Below are positions 48,183-56,728 of a DNA stretch of 64,000 nucleotides, piece after piece. The notes beneath the pieces were generated by a model. The model was not told the DNA's origin. It ran no database searches and saw nothing but the letters and a program-made list of their open reading frames with translations. Where the stretch lies: positions 1 through 64,000 of the forward strand of contig CANQBX010000004.1 in the NCBI GenBank assembly GCA_947589095.1, in the 5' to 3' direction. The position numbers and the translations under genes were made by a program. This stretch comes from an uncultured Lachnospiraceae bacterium. Lineage in GTDB: Bacteria; Bacillota; Clostridia; Lachnospirales; Lachnospiraceae. Every line of letters begins with the position of its first letter. The first letter of the stretch is position 1.

Positions 48183-49991
48183 ATGAATGAAAAATCAAAA
48201 CCCAAATACACCGTCCCGCAAAATGTCTGGTGGATGGTGAAGATAGCCTGGAAAACGCGGAAGCGGGTCCTCGTGTTCTGCGTGCTGACGGCGGCGCTGG
48301 AGATCCTTTACAATCTGTCGCAGCTGTATATCGCGCCGGAAATTCTGCGGCGCGTGGAAGAGCACGCGGGGATGGGGGCTCTCCTGGGAACGATCCTGTT
48401 TTTCACCGCGGCGCTGTTTGTGACGCTGGGTCTCAAGGATTACATTGTGCAAAATACGATGTTTCCGCGGGTGGACGTGCGTTCCGTGATCATCGGCATG
48501 ATCGGCTATAAATGCAATACCACGTCCTTTCCCAACACGCTGGACGCGGATTTTATCAAACTTCGTGATAAAGCGCATACGGCGTGCGACAACAACCGGG
48601 AAGCGACGGAGCTGATCTGGCAGACGATCACGCTGCTTTTGCAGAACACCGGCGGGCTTCTGATCTATCTGACGATCCTTTCCCATCTGGATCTGACGCT
48701 GATGGCGGCGGTCGTCGTCACCTGCATCGCAGGCTTCCTGGTCGCCCGCTACAGCGACAACTGGATGTTCGCCCACCGGGAGGCGGAAGATGTCTATTAC
48801 GCGAAGAAGCAGTATATCCGCGGCAAATCGGAATCGGTCGAGCTGGCGAAGGATATCCGTATCTTCGGGCTGCAGAACTGGTTAAATGAACTTCTGGATA
48901 ACGTCCACGACGTCTATCTGGACTTCCGGCTGAAGGCGGAGCATGTGCGGCTCCTTTCGGATATTACGGAGGCGGTGATGACAGCGGCCCGCAACGGTAT
49001 CGCATATGTATACCTGATCCATATGACGTTGGCCGAGGGCCTGAGCGTATCGGAATTTCTTCTGTATTTTACGGCGGTCACGGGCTTTACCGAATGGGTC
49101 ATGGGGATCCTTCAGCAGGCGGAAAAGCTCCACAAGCAGAGTCTGGATATTTCCTGCGTCCGGGAATTCCTGGAATATCCGGAACCCTTCCGCTTCGAGG
49201 GCGGGAAACCGATCCCGGCCATGGACGGATATGAGCTTAGGCTGGAACATGTATCCTTCCGCTATCCCGGCGCCGAAGAGGATACGATCCGCGGCCTGGA
49301 TCTGACCGTTCATCCGGGCGAGAAACTGGCGATCGTCGGCTTAAACGGCGCCGGCAAATCCACGCTGATCCGGCTCCTCTGCGGCCTGTTCGACCCTACA
49401 GAAGGGCGCGTGCTTCTAAACGGCGCAGATATCCGGGAATTTAACCGTCGGGAATATTACGGCCTGTTCAGCGCGGTATTTCAGGAATTTTCGATCCTGG
49501 ATGTGACGGTCGCCGAAAATATCGCCCAGACCAGCACGCAGATCGATTATGACAAAGTCAGAGACTGTGTGGAGAAAGCGGGCCTTACCAAGACGATCGC
49601 CGAACTGCCGGACGGTCTGGATACGCATGTGGGCCGGGAGGTCTATCTGGACGGCGTATTGTTCTCTGGCGGGCAGACCCAGCGCCTGATGCTGGCGCGG
49701 GCGCTCTATAAGGACGCGCCGATTCTGATGCTGGACGAGCCGACCGCCGCGCTGGATCCGATCGCGGAGAATGACATTTATCTGAAATACAACAGCATGA
49801 CGGTGGGGAAGACCTCGGTGTTCATTTCTCACCGACTGGCGTCTACCAGGTTCTGCGACCGGATCATCTTTATTGCGGACGGCCGCATTGCGGAGGAAGG
49901 CACCCACGAAAGTCTCTTAGCCATGGGCGGCGCTTACGCGAAGCTTTTTGAGGTCCAGAGCCGCTATTATCAGGAAGGAAAGGAGTTTTGA
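48183..49991 (+). CDS. ABC transporter, fused TM-ATPase (exporter type) 1
   Basis: VGLNGAGKST, FSGGQTQRLMLARALYKDAPILMLDEPTAALDP. Confidence 0.93.
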   Translation: MNEKSKPKYTVPQNVWWMVKIAWKTRKRVLVFCVLTAALEILYNLSQLYIAPEILRRVEEHAGMGALLGTILFFTAALFVTLGLKDYIVQNTMFPRVDVRSVIIGMIGYKCNTTSFPNTLDADFIKLRDKAHTACDNNREATELIWQTITLLLQNTGGLLIYLTILSHLDLTLMAAVVVTCIAGFLVARYSDNWMFAHREAEDVYYAKKQYIRGKSESVELAKDIRIFGLQNWLNELLDNVHDVYLDFRLKAEHVRLLSDITEAVMTAARNGIAYVYLIHMTLAEGLSVSEFLLYFTAVTGFTEWVMGILQQAEKLHKQSLDISCVREFLEYPEPFRFEGGKPIPAMDGYELRLEHVSFRYPGAEEDTIRGLDLTVHPGEKLAIVGLNGAGKSTLIRLLCGLFDPTEGRVLLNGADIREFNRREYYGLFSAVFQEFSILDVTVAENIAQTSTQIDYDKVRDCVEKAGLTKTIAELPDGLDTHVGREVYLDGVLFSGGQTQRLMLARALYKDAPILMLDEPTAALDPIAENDIYLKYNSMTVGKTSVFISHRLASTRFCDRIIFIADGRIAEEGTHESLLAMGGAYAKLFEVQSRYYQEGKEF

Positions 49992-49993
49992 AC

Positions 49994-51898
49994 ATGAAAG
50001 AGAAGAAGAATACAGAAAGTGCGTCACAAGAATCCTTTCTGCATGGAAATACGATAAGCCACGCTCTTGCCGCGCATCTGCGCGCGGGGAAGCTCCTTGC
50101 CGGGATAAGCCCCAGATTCTTCACGGTCATGACGCTTTACGCGGTGGTCGACGCGCTGGCGCCCTACGCGGCGGTATTCTTTTCCGCCCAGATCTTAAAA
50201 GAGCTGGCGCTTCTGCGCCGGGCGGACGTACTGTGGCGGTGGGTCACAGCCTGTGTAGCGTGCACCGGAGCTTTCGCGGTGCTGAAATCGTTTTTGTATC
50301 AGCGGGAGGAAACCTTGTTCGACGATCTGTACGGCCGCAAGGAGATTTTATTTGCTAAGAAAATGTTCTCCATGGATTACGCGGATATGGATAAGCAGGA
50401 GACCCACGATCTCCGGGAACAGATCCGGGAGAGTGAAAACTGGTCATCCTGGGGAATGATGCGCGTTCCGCAGGTATACGAGTACGGCTTAAAGAGCATA
50501 ACCGGGATCGCGGGAGGGATTGCGCTGACCGTCAGCCTGTTTACCTCTCCGATTCCGGCGTCTGCAGGATGGCTCACCGCCTTAAACAGCCCCTTATTTA
50601 TTTTCCTGCTGGCTGCGCTGATGGTGGTCGTAAGTCTGCTGGCCGGCGTCTGCAATGTCAAGTCCATCTCCTATTGGAGCAGCGCGTCGGAGGACGCTAC
50701 CTTCGGCAACCGGCTGTTTGGCTTTTTCGGATTTATCGGTCTAAAGAAAGACCGCGGAACGGATATCCGGATCTATAACCAGCAGAATCTTGTCAGCGCT
50801 TACTGGGGCAAAAACAGGTCCTTCAGCGGAGACGGCGTCATGGCGAGGCTGGCAATGGGGCCGATGGGAATCTACAGCGGTCTGGGAACCTGCATCAGTG
50901 TACTGATCACCGGCTCGATCTATGTATTTACATGCCTGAAAGCCTGGGCGGGCGCCTTCGATGTGGGCAGCATCACCCAGTATGTAGGAGCCGCGACGGC
51001 GATGACGGAGAGTATTTTCAACCTGACCGCACTGCTGGGCATTCTTAAGACCAATGCCGGATATCTGGACACGACGTTTCAGTTCCTGGATATTCCCAAC
51101 GCCATGTATCAGGGAAGCCTGACCACGGAGAAGCGGTCTGACCGGCAGTACGATGTGGAGTTTCGAAATGTGTCGTTTAAATATCCGGGTTCCGAACTCT
51201 GGGCGCTTAAGGACGTCAGCATCCGCTTCCGGGTCGGCCGGCGGCTGGCGATCGTAGGAGAGAACGGCAGCGGCAAGACCACATTTATCAAGCTTCTGTG
51301 CCGCCTGTACGATCCCCAGGAGGGACAGATCCTTCTGAACGGGATCGATATCCGCAAATATAACTATCGCGATTACATGAATATATTTTCCGTCGTATTC
51401 CAGGATTTTCAGCTGCTTTCCCAGCCGCTGGGCAGCAACGTGGCGGGAAACGCGTCCTACGACGCGGCGAAGGTTCGAAGGGCGCTTACGGACGCGGGCT
51501 TCGGCGACCGGCTGGCGGCGATGCCGGACGGGCTGAATACCCAGCTTTATAAGGATTTTACGGAGAACGGCGTGGAAATATCCGGCGGAGAGGCGCAGAA
51601 GATCGCCATCGCCCGGGCCCTTTACAAGGACGCCCCGTTTATCATCCTGGACGAGCCGACCGCGGCGCTGGATCCGATCGCGGAGGCGGAGATCTACGGC
51701 AGATTCGACGAGATCGCCGGGGATAAGACCGCGATCTATATTTCGCACCGGCTGTCGTCCTGCAAGTTCTGCGACGAGATCGCGGTGTTCGACGAGGGGC
51801 GGATCATCCAGAGAGGAACGCATGAGGAGCTTGTCGCGGAGGAAGCCGGGAAATATTATGAGCTTTGGAACGCGCAGGCGCAGTATTATACGGAGTAA
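49994..51898 (+). CDS. ABC transporter, fused TM-ATPase (exporter type) 2
   Basis: VGENGSGKTT, ISGGEAQKIAIARALYKDAPFIILDEPTAALDP. Confidence 0.93.
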   Translation: MKEKKNTESASQESFLHGNTISHALAAHLRAGKLLAGISPRFFTVMTLYAVVDALAPYAAVFFSAQILKELALLRRADVLWRWVTACVACTGAFAVLKSFLYQREETLFDDLYGRKEILFAKKMFSMDYADMDKQETHDLREQIRESENWSSWGMMRVPQVYEYGLKSITGIAGGIALTVSLFTSPIPASAGWLTALNSPLFIFLLAALMVVVSLLAGVCNVKSISYWSSASEDATFGNRLFGFFGFIGLKKDRGTDIRIYNQQNLVSAYWGKNRSFSGDGVMARLAMGPMGIYSGLGTCISVLITGSIYVFTCLKAWAGAFDVGSITQYVGAATAMTESIFNLTALLGILKTNAGYLDTTFQFLDIPNAMYQGSLTTEKRSDRQYDVEFRNVSFKYPGSELWALKDVSIRFRVGRRLAIVGENGSGKTTFIKLLCRLYDPQEGQILLNGIDIRKYNYRDYMNIFSVVFQDFQLLSQPLGSNVAGNASYDAAKVRRALTDAGFGDRLAAMPDGLNTQLYKDFTENGVEISGGEAQKIAIARALYKDAPFIILDEPTAALDPIAEAEIYGRFDEIAGDKTAIYISHRLSSCKFCDEIAVFDEGRIIQRGTHEELVAEEAGKYYELWNAQAQYYTE

Positions 51899-51940
51899 CG
51901 TGAAAGGCATTACTGAAATACCGCTTGTATGAAAATATCT

Positions 51941-51977
51941 GCAGGGAGACTACCGAGAGGGAGACTCCCTGCCTTTA
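51941..51977 (+). terminator. Intrinsic terminator after the ABC pair
   Basis: GCAGGGAG / CTCCCTGC then CTTTAT. Confidence 0.6.
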
Positions 51978-52001
51978 TAAGATATACATCTAAATTCACA
52001 A

Positions 52002-52045
52002 TCATAGGAAAATTCGGCTTGCAACTTACAGTCATAGGAAAATTC
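52002..52045. promoter_or_regulatory. Direct repeat TCATAGGAAAATTC x2, 30-bp period, upstream of the aconitase gene
   Basis: Exact 14-mers at 52002-52015 and 52032-52045. Confidence 0.7.
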
Positions 52046-52143
52046 ATATAGATAATATATCAAACTATATATTTTACTTATAATTCCAAATCTGCTATTA
52101 TGATATCAGTAAAAATAAAAACCGCTCCAAAGGAGGAACCGCT

Positions 52144-54114
52144 ATGCCGCAGAACCTATCCAAAAAGATCCTCTCAGCGCATCTGGCCAAGCCGTCGGAA
52201 ATGAAGCCGGGCGAGGAGATCTATCTGAAGGTTGACCAGACCCTGACGCATGACATCAACGCGGTCATGACCTATCTGGCGTTTGAGGCCATCGGACTTG
52301 ACCGGACGCAGGTCGAGACCAGTGTCAGCTATCTGGACCACAATCTGCTGTATCTCGACAACAAGACGCCGGACGACCACATTTATCTTCAGTCCGCGGC
52401 GAAGAAATTCGGCGTTCATGTATCGCGCCCCGGCAATGGGATCTGCCACGCGGTCCATGTGGCGCGCTTTGGAGCGCCCGGGAAATTGTCCATGGGCGGC
52501 GACAGCCATACCCCGCACGGCGGTTCCATCGGCATGATGTGCATCGGCGTGGGCGGGATGGACGTGGCGACCGCGATGACCGGCGTTCCGATGCGCCTTA
52601 AGATGCCCCAGATCATCAAAGTCAATCTTACCGGAAAGCTTCGTCCGGGCGTGAACGCCAAGGAAGTGATCCTGGAAATGCTGCGCCGCAACACGGTGAA
52701 AGGCGGCCTGGGAAAGATCTTCGAGTACGTCGGCCCGGGCGTGGAGACGCTGGAGGTTCCCGCTCGCGCAACGATCGCCAATATGGGCGCGGAGATGGGC
52801 GCGACGACATCCATTTTCCCGGCGGACGAGCAGGTGCGTAAATTCATGAAGGCGCAGGGAAGAGAGGACGAGTACGTGGAGCTTAAGCCGGACGAGGGCT
52901 GCGATTACGACGGCGAGATCGAGATCAATTTAAGCGCTCTGGAACCGCTGATCGCCTGCCCGCACCAGCCGGACAACGTGACGACGATCCGCGAGGTCGA
53001 GAAGAAGAAAGTACAGCAGGTACTGATCGGCAGCTGCACCAACGCGAGCTATGCGGATATCGCGAAAGCAGCGCTGGTGCTGAAGGGCCGCCATGTTCAT
53101 GAGGACGTCAGCTGTACCTGCGCGGTATCCTCCAAGCAGATCTACAAGAAACTGCTGCAGGACGGCTATATCGAAATGCTGATCGACGCGGGCGTCCGTC
53201 TGCTGGAGATCGCCTGCGGCCCCTGCTGCGCAATCGGCCAGTCTCCGGCCACGGACGGCGTCGCCGTGCGTACCACCAACCGGAACTTTAAGGGCCGCGC
53301 CGGGAATCCGACCGCGAAGGTCTATCTGGTGAGCCCGGAGAGCGCGGCGGCCTGCGCCGTCACCGGAACATTTTCATCGGCGGAGGACATCATGGGCGCG
53401 GATGTGGCGGTACTCGCCGGGATCACGGAGCCGGATACATATCCGATTGACGATTCGATGATCATCAAACCGCTGCCGGCTGCGGAAGCGGCGAAGGTCG
53501 AGATCGTCCGCGGGCCGAACATTGCGCCGCTGCCCGTCCCGGAAGCGCCCGAGCAGCATCTGGAATGCCGGGTCAGCTTAAAGACAGTCGACAACATCAC
53601 GACCGACGACATCACGCCGGCCAGCGCGGAATTCTCCAGTATGCGCTCCAACATTCCGCTGATGAGCAAATACTGCTATCACCGCTACGATCCGACGTTC
53701 GCGGAGCGGGCGCGCGAGCTGGGGAAGAGCATCATTGTCGGAGGCGAGAACTACGGCCAGGGGTCGTCGCGCGAGCACGCGGCCATCAATCCCATGTACC
53801 TTGGCGTCAAGGCGGTCATTGCCAAGAGCATGGCCCGTATCCACAAAGGGAATCTGGTGAATCACGGAATCGTTCCGATGATCTTTGAGAATCCGTCGGA
53901 CTATGATCGGATTGACCAGATGGATATGCTGGAGATCGAGGGCTTCCGCGATCAGATTCCGACCGGGACCGTTACCGTGACGGATAAGACGAAGGGAATC
54001 ACGTTCCGCGCGAAGATCGACCTGACGGACAGCGAGACGGAGGTCATTCTCAGCGGCGGGCAGCTGCGCTATCTGAAGAACGAGCTGAAACAGATGGGCG
54101 TGATTAAAGAGTGA
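52144..54114 (+). CDS. Aconitate hydratase
   Basis: GGDSHTPHGGSIGMMCIGVGG, IGSCTNASYADIAKAA, YGQGSSREHAA. Confidence 0.94.
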   Translation: MPQNLSKKILSAHLAKPSEMKPGEEIYLKVDQTLTHDINAVMTYLAFEAIGLDRTQVETSVSYLDHNLLYLDNKTPDDHIYLQSAAKKFGVHVSRPGNGICHAVHVARFGAPGKLSMGGDSHTPHGGSIGMMCIGVGGMDVATAMTGVPMRLKMPQIIKVNLTGKLRPGVNAKEVILEMLRRNTVKGGLGKIFEYVGPGVETLEVPARATIANMGAEMGATTSIFPADEQVRKFMKAQGREDEYVELKPDEGCDYDGEIEINLSALEPLIACPHQPDNVTTIREVEKKKVQQVLIGSCTNASYADIAKAALVLKGRHVHEDVSCTCAVSSKQIYKKLLQDGYIEMLIDAGVRLLEIACGPCCAIGQSPATDGVAVRTTNRNFKGRAGNPTAKVYLVSPESAAACAVTGTFSSAEDIMGADVAVLAGITEPDTYPIDDSMIIKPLPAAEAAKVEIVRGPNIAPLPVPEAPEQHLECRVSLKTVDNITTDDITPASAEFSSMRSNIPLMSKYCYHRYDPTFAERARELGKSIIVGGENYGQGSSREHAAINPMYLGVKAVIAKSMARIHKGNLVNHGIVPMIFENPSDYDRIDQMDMLEIEGFRDQIPTGTVTVTDKTKGITFRAKIDLTDSETEVILSGGQLRYLKNELKQMGVIKE

Positions 54115-54179
54115 TAACAAAGAACACGTAGAAAGAAAATGCCGTTAAAACGGCAAAAATAGCAGGAGGTCAGTTCGAA

Positions 54180-55388
54180 ATGGAGAAGGATAATAAGACG
54201 GTACATGACAGGAACACAGAGCGCGAAAATGAGATCCGCGCGGCGCAGGAAAAATTCGGGGAGCTGATCCGCTCTGAATTCGAACGGATCGAACGCATGA
54301 AAGCGGATCAGGAGATCACCGATTTCGGCAAACTGGACAAGATCGTAGTCGGCGTGCTTCCGGGCGACGGCATCGGGCCGATCATCATGAAGCAGGCCCT
54401 GCGGGTTCTGAAGAATCTCCTTGCGCCGGAGATCGAGAGCGGCCGGATCGAACTTCGCACGATCGAAGGTATGACGATTGAGAACCGTGCGGCGAAGCTG
54501 CAGAGTCTGCCGGACGACGTATTTGAAGAGATCAAAAAATGCAATGTGCTGATCAAGGGGCCGATGGTCACGCCGAGAGCCGGCGAGCCGTGGCCGAACC
54601 TGGTATCCGCCAACAGCCTTCTGCGCCGCGGCCTGGAGCTGTTCGCAGCGGTGCGTCCCATCCGTATCCCGGAGAAAGGCATCGACTGGACGTTCTTCCG
54701 CGAGAACATCGAAGGCGAATATATCTGGGGCAACAAGGGCATCCAGGTCAATGACGATCTGGCCGTGGACTTTAAGGTGCAGACCAGCCAGGGCAGCGAG
54801 CGGATCGCCAGGGCGGCGTTCGAGTTCGCGAGAAAGAACGGCAAGAAGAATGTGACGGTCGTTACCAAGGCAAACATCGTGAAGCTGGCCGACGGAAACT
54901 TCATAAAGGCGGTCCGCAAGGTCGGCGAGGAGTACCCGGAGATCGAGATCCAGGAGCGCCTGGTGGACGCGATGGCAGCCAAGATGATGGATCCCGAGTT
55001 CGGAAAGGGGATCGAGGTCATTGTCCTGCCGAACCTGTACGGCGATATCGTGACCGACGTGGCCGCCGAGCACCAGGGCGGTCTGGGAACGGCCTCCTCC
55101 TCCAACATCGGCAATAAATACGCGATGTTTGAAGCGATCCACGGGACGGCGCCGTTTCTCATGAGCCACGGCAGAGGAGAATACGCGGATCCCTGCTCTC
55201 TGATCCGCGCGGCCGGCATGCTGATGGCGCATATCGGTTACGCGGACCGCAAGGCAATCCTCGACGAGGCGCTGGATATCTGTACGGTCAGCGAGAGGAA
55301 AGTGGTCGTCACCACGGATGTGGACGGCGCCAGCGCGGCGGAGTTCACGGATTACCTGCTGGAGACGGTCGATAAGTTAAAGAAATAA
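54180..55388 (+). CDS. NAD(P)-dependent isocitrate/isopropylmalate-type dehydrogenase
   Basis: LPGDGIGPIIM, IRENIEGEY-like FFRENIEGEYIWG, LPNLYGDIVTDVAAEHQGGLGTASSSNIG. Confidence 0.92.
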   Translation: MEKDNKTVHDRNTERENEIRAAQEKFGELIRSEFERIERMKADQEITDFGKLDKIVVGVLPGDGIGPIIMKQALRVLKNLLAPEIESGRIELRTIEGMTIENRAAKLQSLPDDVFEEIKKCNVLIKGPMVTPRAGEPWPNLVSANSLLRRGLELFAAVRPIRIPEKGIDWTFFRENIEGEYIWGNKGIQVNDDLAVDFKVQTSQGSERIARAAFEFARKNGKKNVTVVTKANIVKLADGNFIKAVRKVGEEYPEIEIQERLVDAMAAKMMDPEFGKGIEVIVLPNLYGDIVTDVAAEHQGGLGTASSSNIGNKYAMFEAIHGTAPFLMSHGRGEYADPCSLIRAAGMLMAHIGYADRKAILDEALDICTVSERKVVVTTDVDGASAAEFTDYLLETVDKLKK

Positions 55389-55468
55389 AAGAAATGCGGC
55401 GCGGGGAACGTTCGGAACAGTCTTGATTTAGGGCGGTTCTTTCGGGCGTTCCCCGTATAAGTACAGGC

Positions 55469-55572
55469 AAATACCGGTGGAAATAAAGGTAAGAAAATGC
55501 CGGTGATGATAAAAGTAAGAAAATATCGACAGAGACAAAAATAAGAAAATTTCAGCGGAGGCAGAGAACAGG
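55469..55572 (+). repeat. 26-bp tandem repeat, three clear units plus a degenerate fourth
   Basis: AAATACCGGTGGAAATAAAGGTAAGA / AAATGCCGGTGATGATAAAAGTAAGA / AAATATCGACAGAGACAAAAATAAGA / AAATTTCAGCGGAGGCAGAG. Confidence 0.85.
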
Positions 55573-55573
55573 C

Positions 55574-56716
55574 ATGAGAAAATTCAGAACGGTATTTATG
55601 CGCGGCGGCACGAGCAAAGGCTGCATGTTCCGGAAAGAGGATCTTCTGGCGGACCGCGCGGAGTGGGACAGCATTTTCCTGCAGGCCATGGGCGATCCGG
55701 ATCCCAAACAGATCGACGGTCTGGGCGGAACCGTGTCCTCCAACAATAAGATCGTTGTCGTCTGGAAAAGTACGGAACCGGATGTGGATGTGGAATATCT
55801 GGTGGGTCAGGTCATCGTCGGCAAGAGCAAGGTAGATTATAAATCCAACTGCGGCAATATGACCTCCGCGGTAGGGCCTTTTGCTGTAGAGGAAGGAATG
55901 GTGCCGGTCACGGAACCGGTCACCACGGTGCGGATGCTGAACCGCAATACGGACAAATACATCAACGTGACCGTGCCGATCGATCCGCAGACCGGGACCT
56001 TCGCACAGGAAGGCGACTGCGCCATCGCGGGCGTAGATGGGACCGCGGCGGAGCTGCAGGTGAGCTTCTTAAATCCCGCCGGTGCCAAAACCGGAAAGCT
56101 CCTGCCGACCGGCAACACAGTCGATACGCTTATGATTCCGGGTTTTGGAGCCATTGAGGCGACGATCCTGGATGTATCCAATCCTATGGTGCTCGTACGG
56201 GCCGAGGACATCGGCATGAAAGGCACCGAACTGCCCGACGAGATCAACGGCAACGCGCAGGTCAGCGAACTTCTGGAGAAGATCCGCGGGACGGCGGCCT
56301 GCAGGATGGGCTTTGCGAAGGACTTAAAGGACGCGACGGAGAATTCTCCGGCGGTGCCGAAGGTGGGATTTTTCACAAAACCGTCGGCCTATACGGATAT
56401 CGCCGGACAGACGGTGACGGAGAATGAAATGGACGTCTGCGCGCGGGTCATTTCAGTGTTTAAGTGCCATAAGGCGTGCCCGCTTACGTCGGCCAGTTCG
56501 ATCTCTGTCGCGGCTTTCCTCAAAGGGTCGCTGCTTTACAGGGTGCTGGGCGCTCCGAAAGAGGGGCAGACGACCGTGCGGATCGGTCATCCCAGCGGAG
56601 TCATGACCATGGTTCCGCATATTGAGGAGAAGGACGGAGAGACTTTGCTGCCGGCGGTGGCGGTCCAGAGGACGGCGCGCAGGATCATGGAAGGGACGCT
56701 TTATATCAGGAATTAG
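55574..56716 (+). CDS. PrpF-family isomerase-like protein (YbhH-like)
   Basis: FMRGGTSKGCMF N-terminus; DYKSNCGNMTSAVGPFA; HKACPLTSASSISVAA. Confidence 0.9.
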   Translation: MRKFRTVFMRGGTSKGCMFRKEDLLADRAEWDSIFLQAMGDPDPKQIDGLGGTVSSNNKIVVVWKSTEPDVDVEYLVGQVIVGKSKVDYKSNCGNMTSAVGPFAVEEGMVPVTEPVTTVRMLNRNTDKYINVTVPIDPQTGTFAQEGDCAIAGVDGTAAELQVSFLNPAGAKTGKLLPTGNTVDTLMIPGFGAIEATILDVSNPMVLVRAEDIGMKGTELPDEINGNAQVSELLEKIRGTAACRMGFAKDLKDATENSPAVPKVGFFTKPSAYTDIAGQTVTENEMDVCARVISVFKCHKACPLTSASSISVAAFLKGSLLYRVLGAPKEGQTTVRIGHPSGVMTMVPHIEEKDGETLLPAVAVQRTARRIMEGTLYIRN

Positions 56717-56728
56717 GAGACGGTCGAT

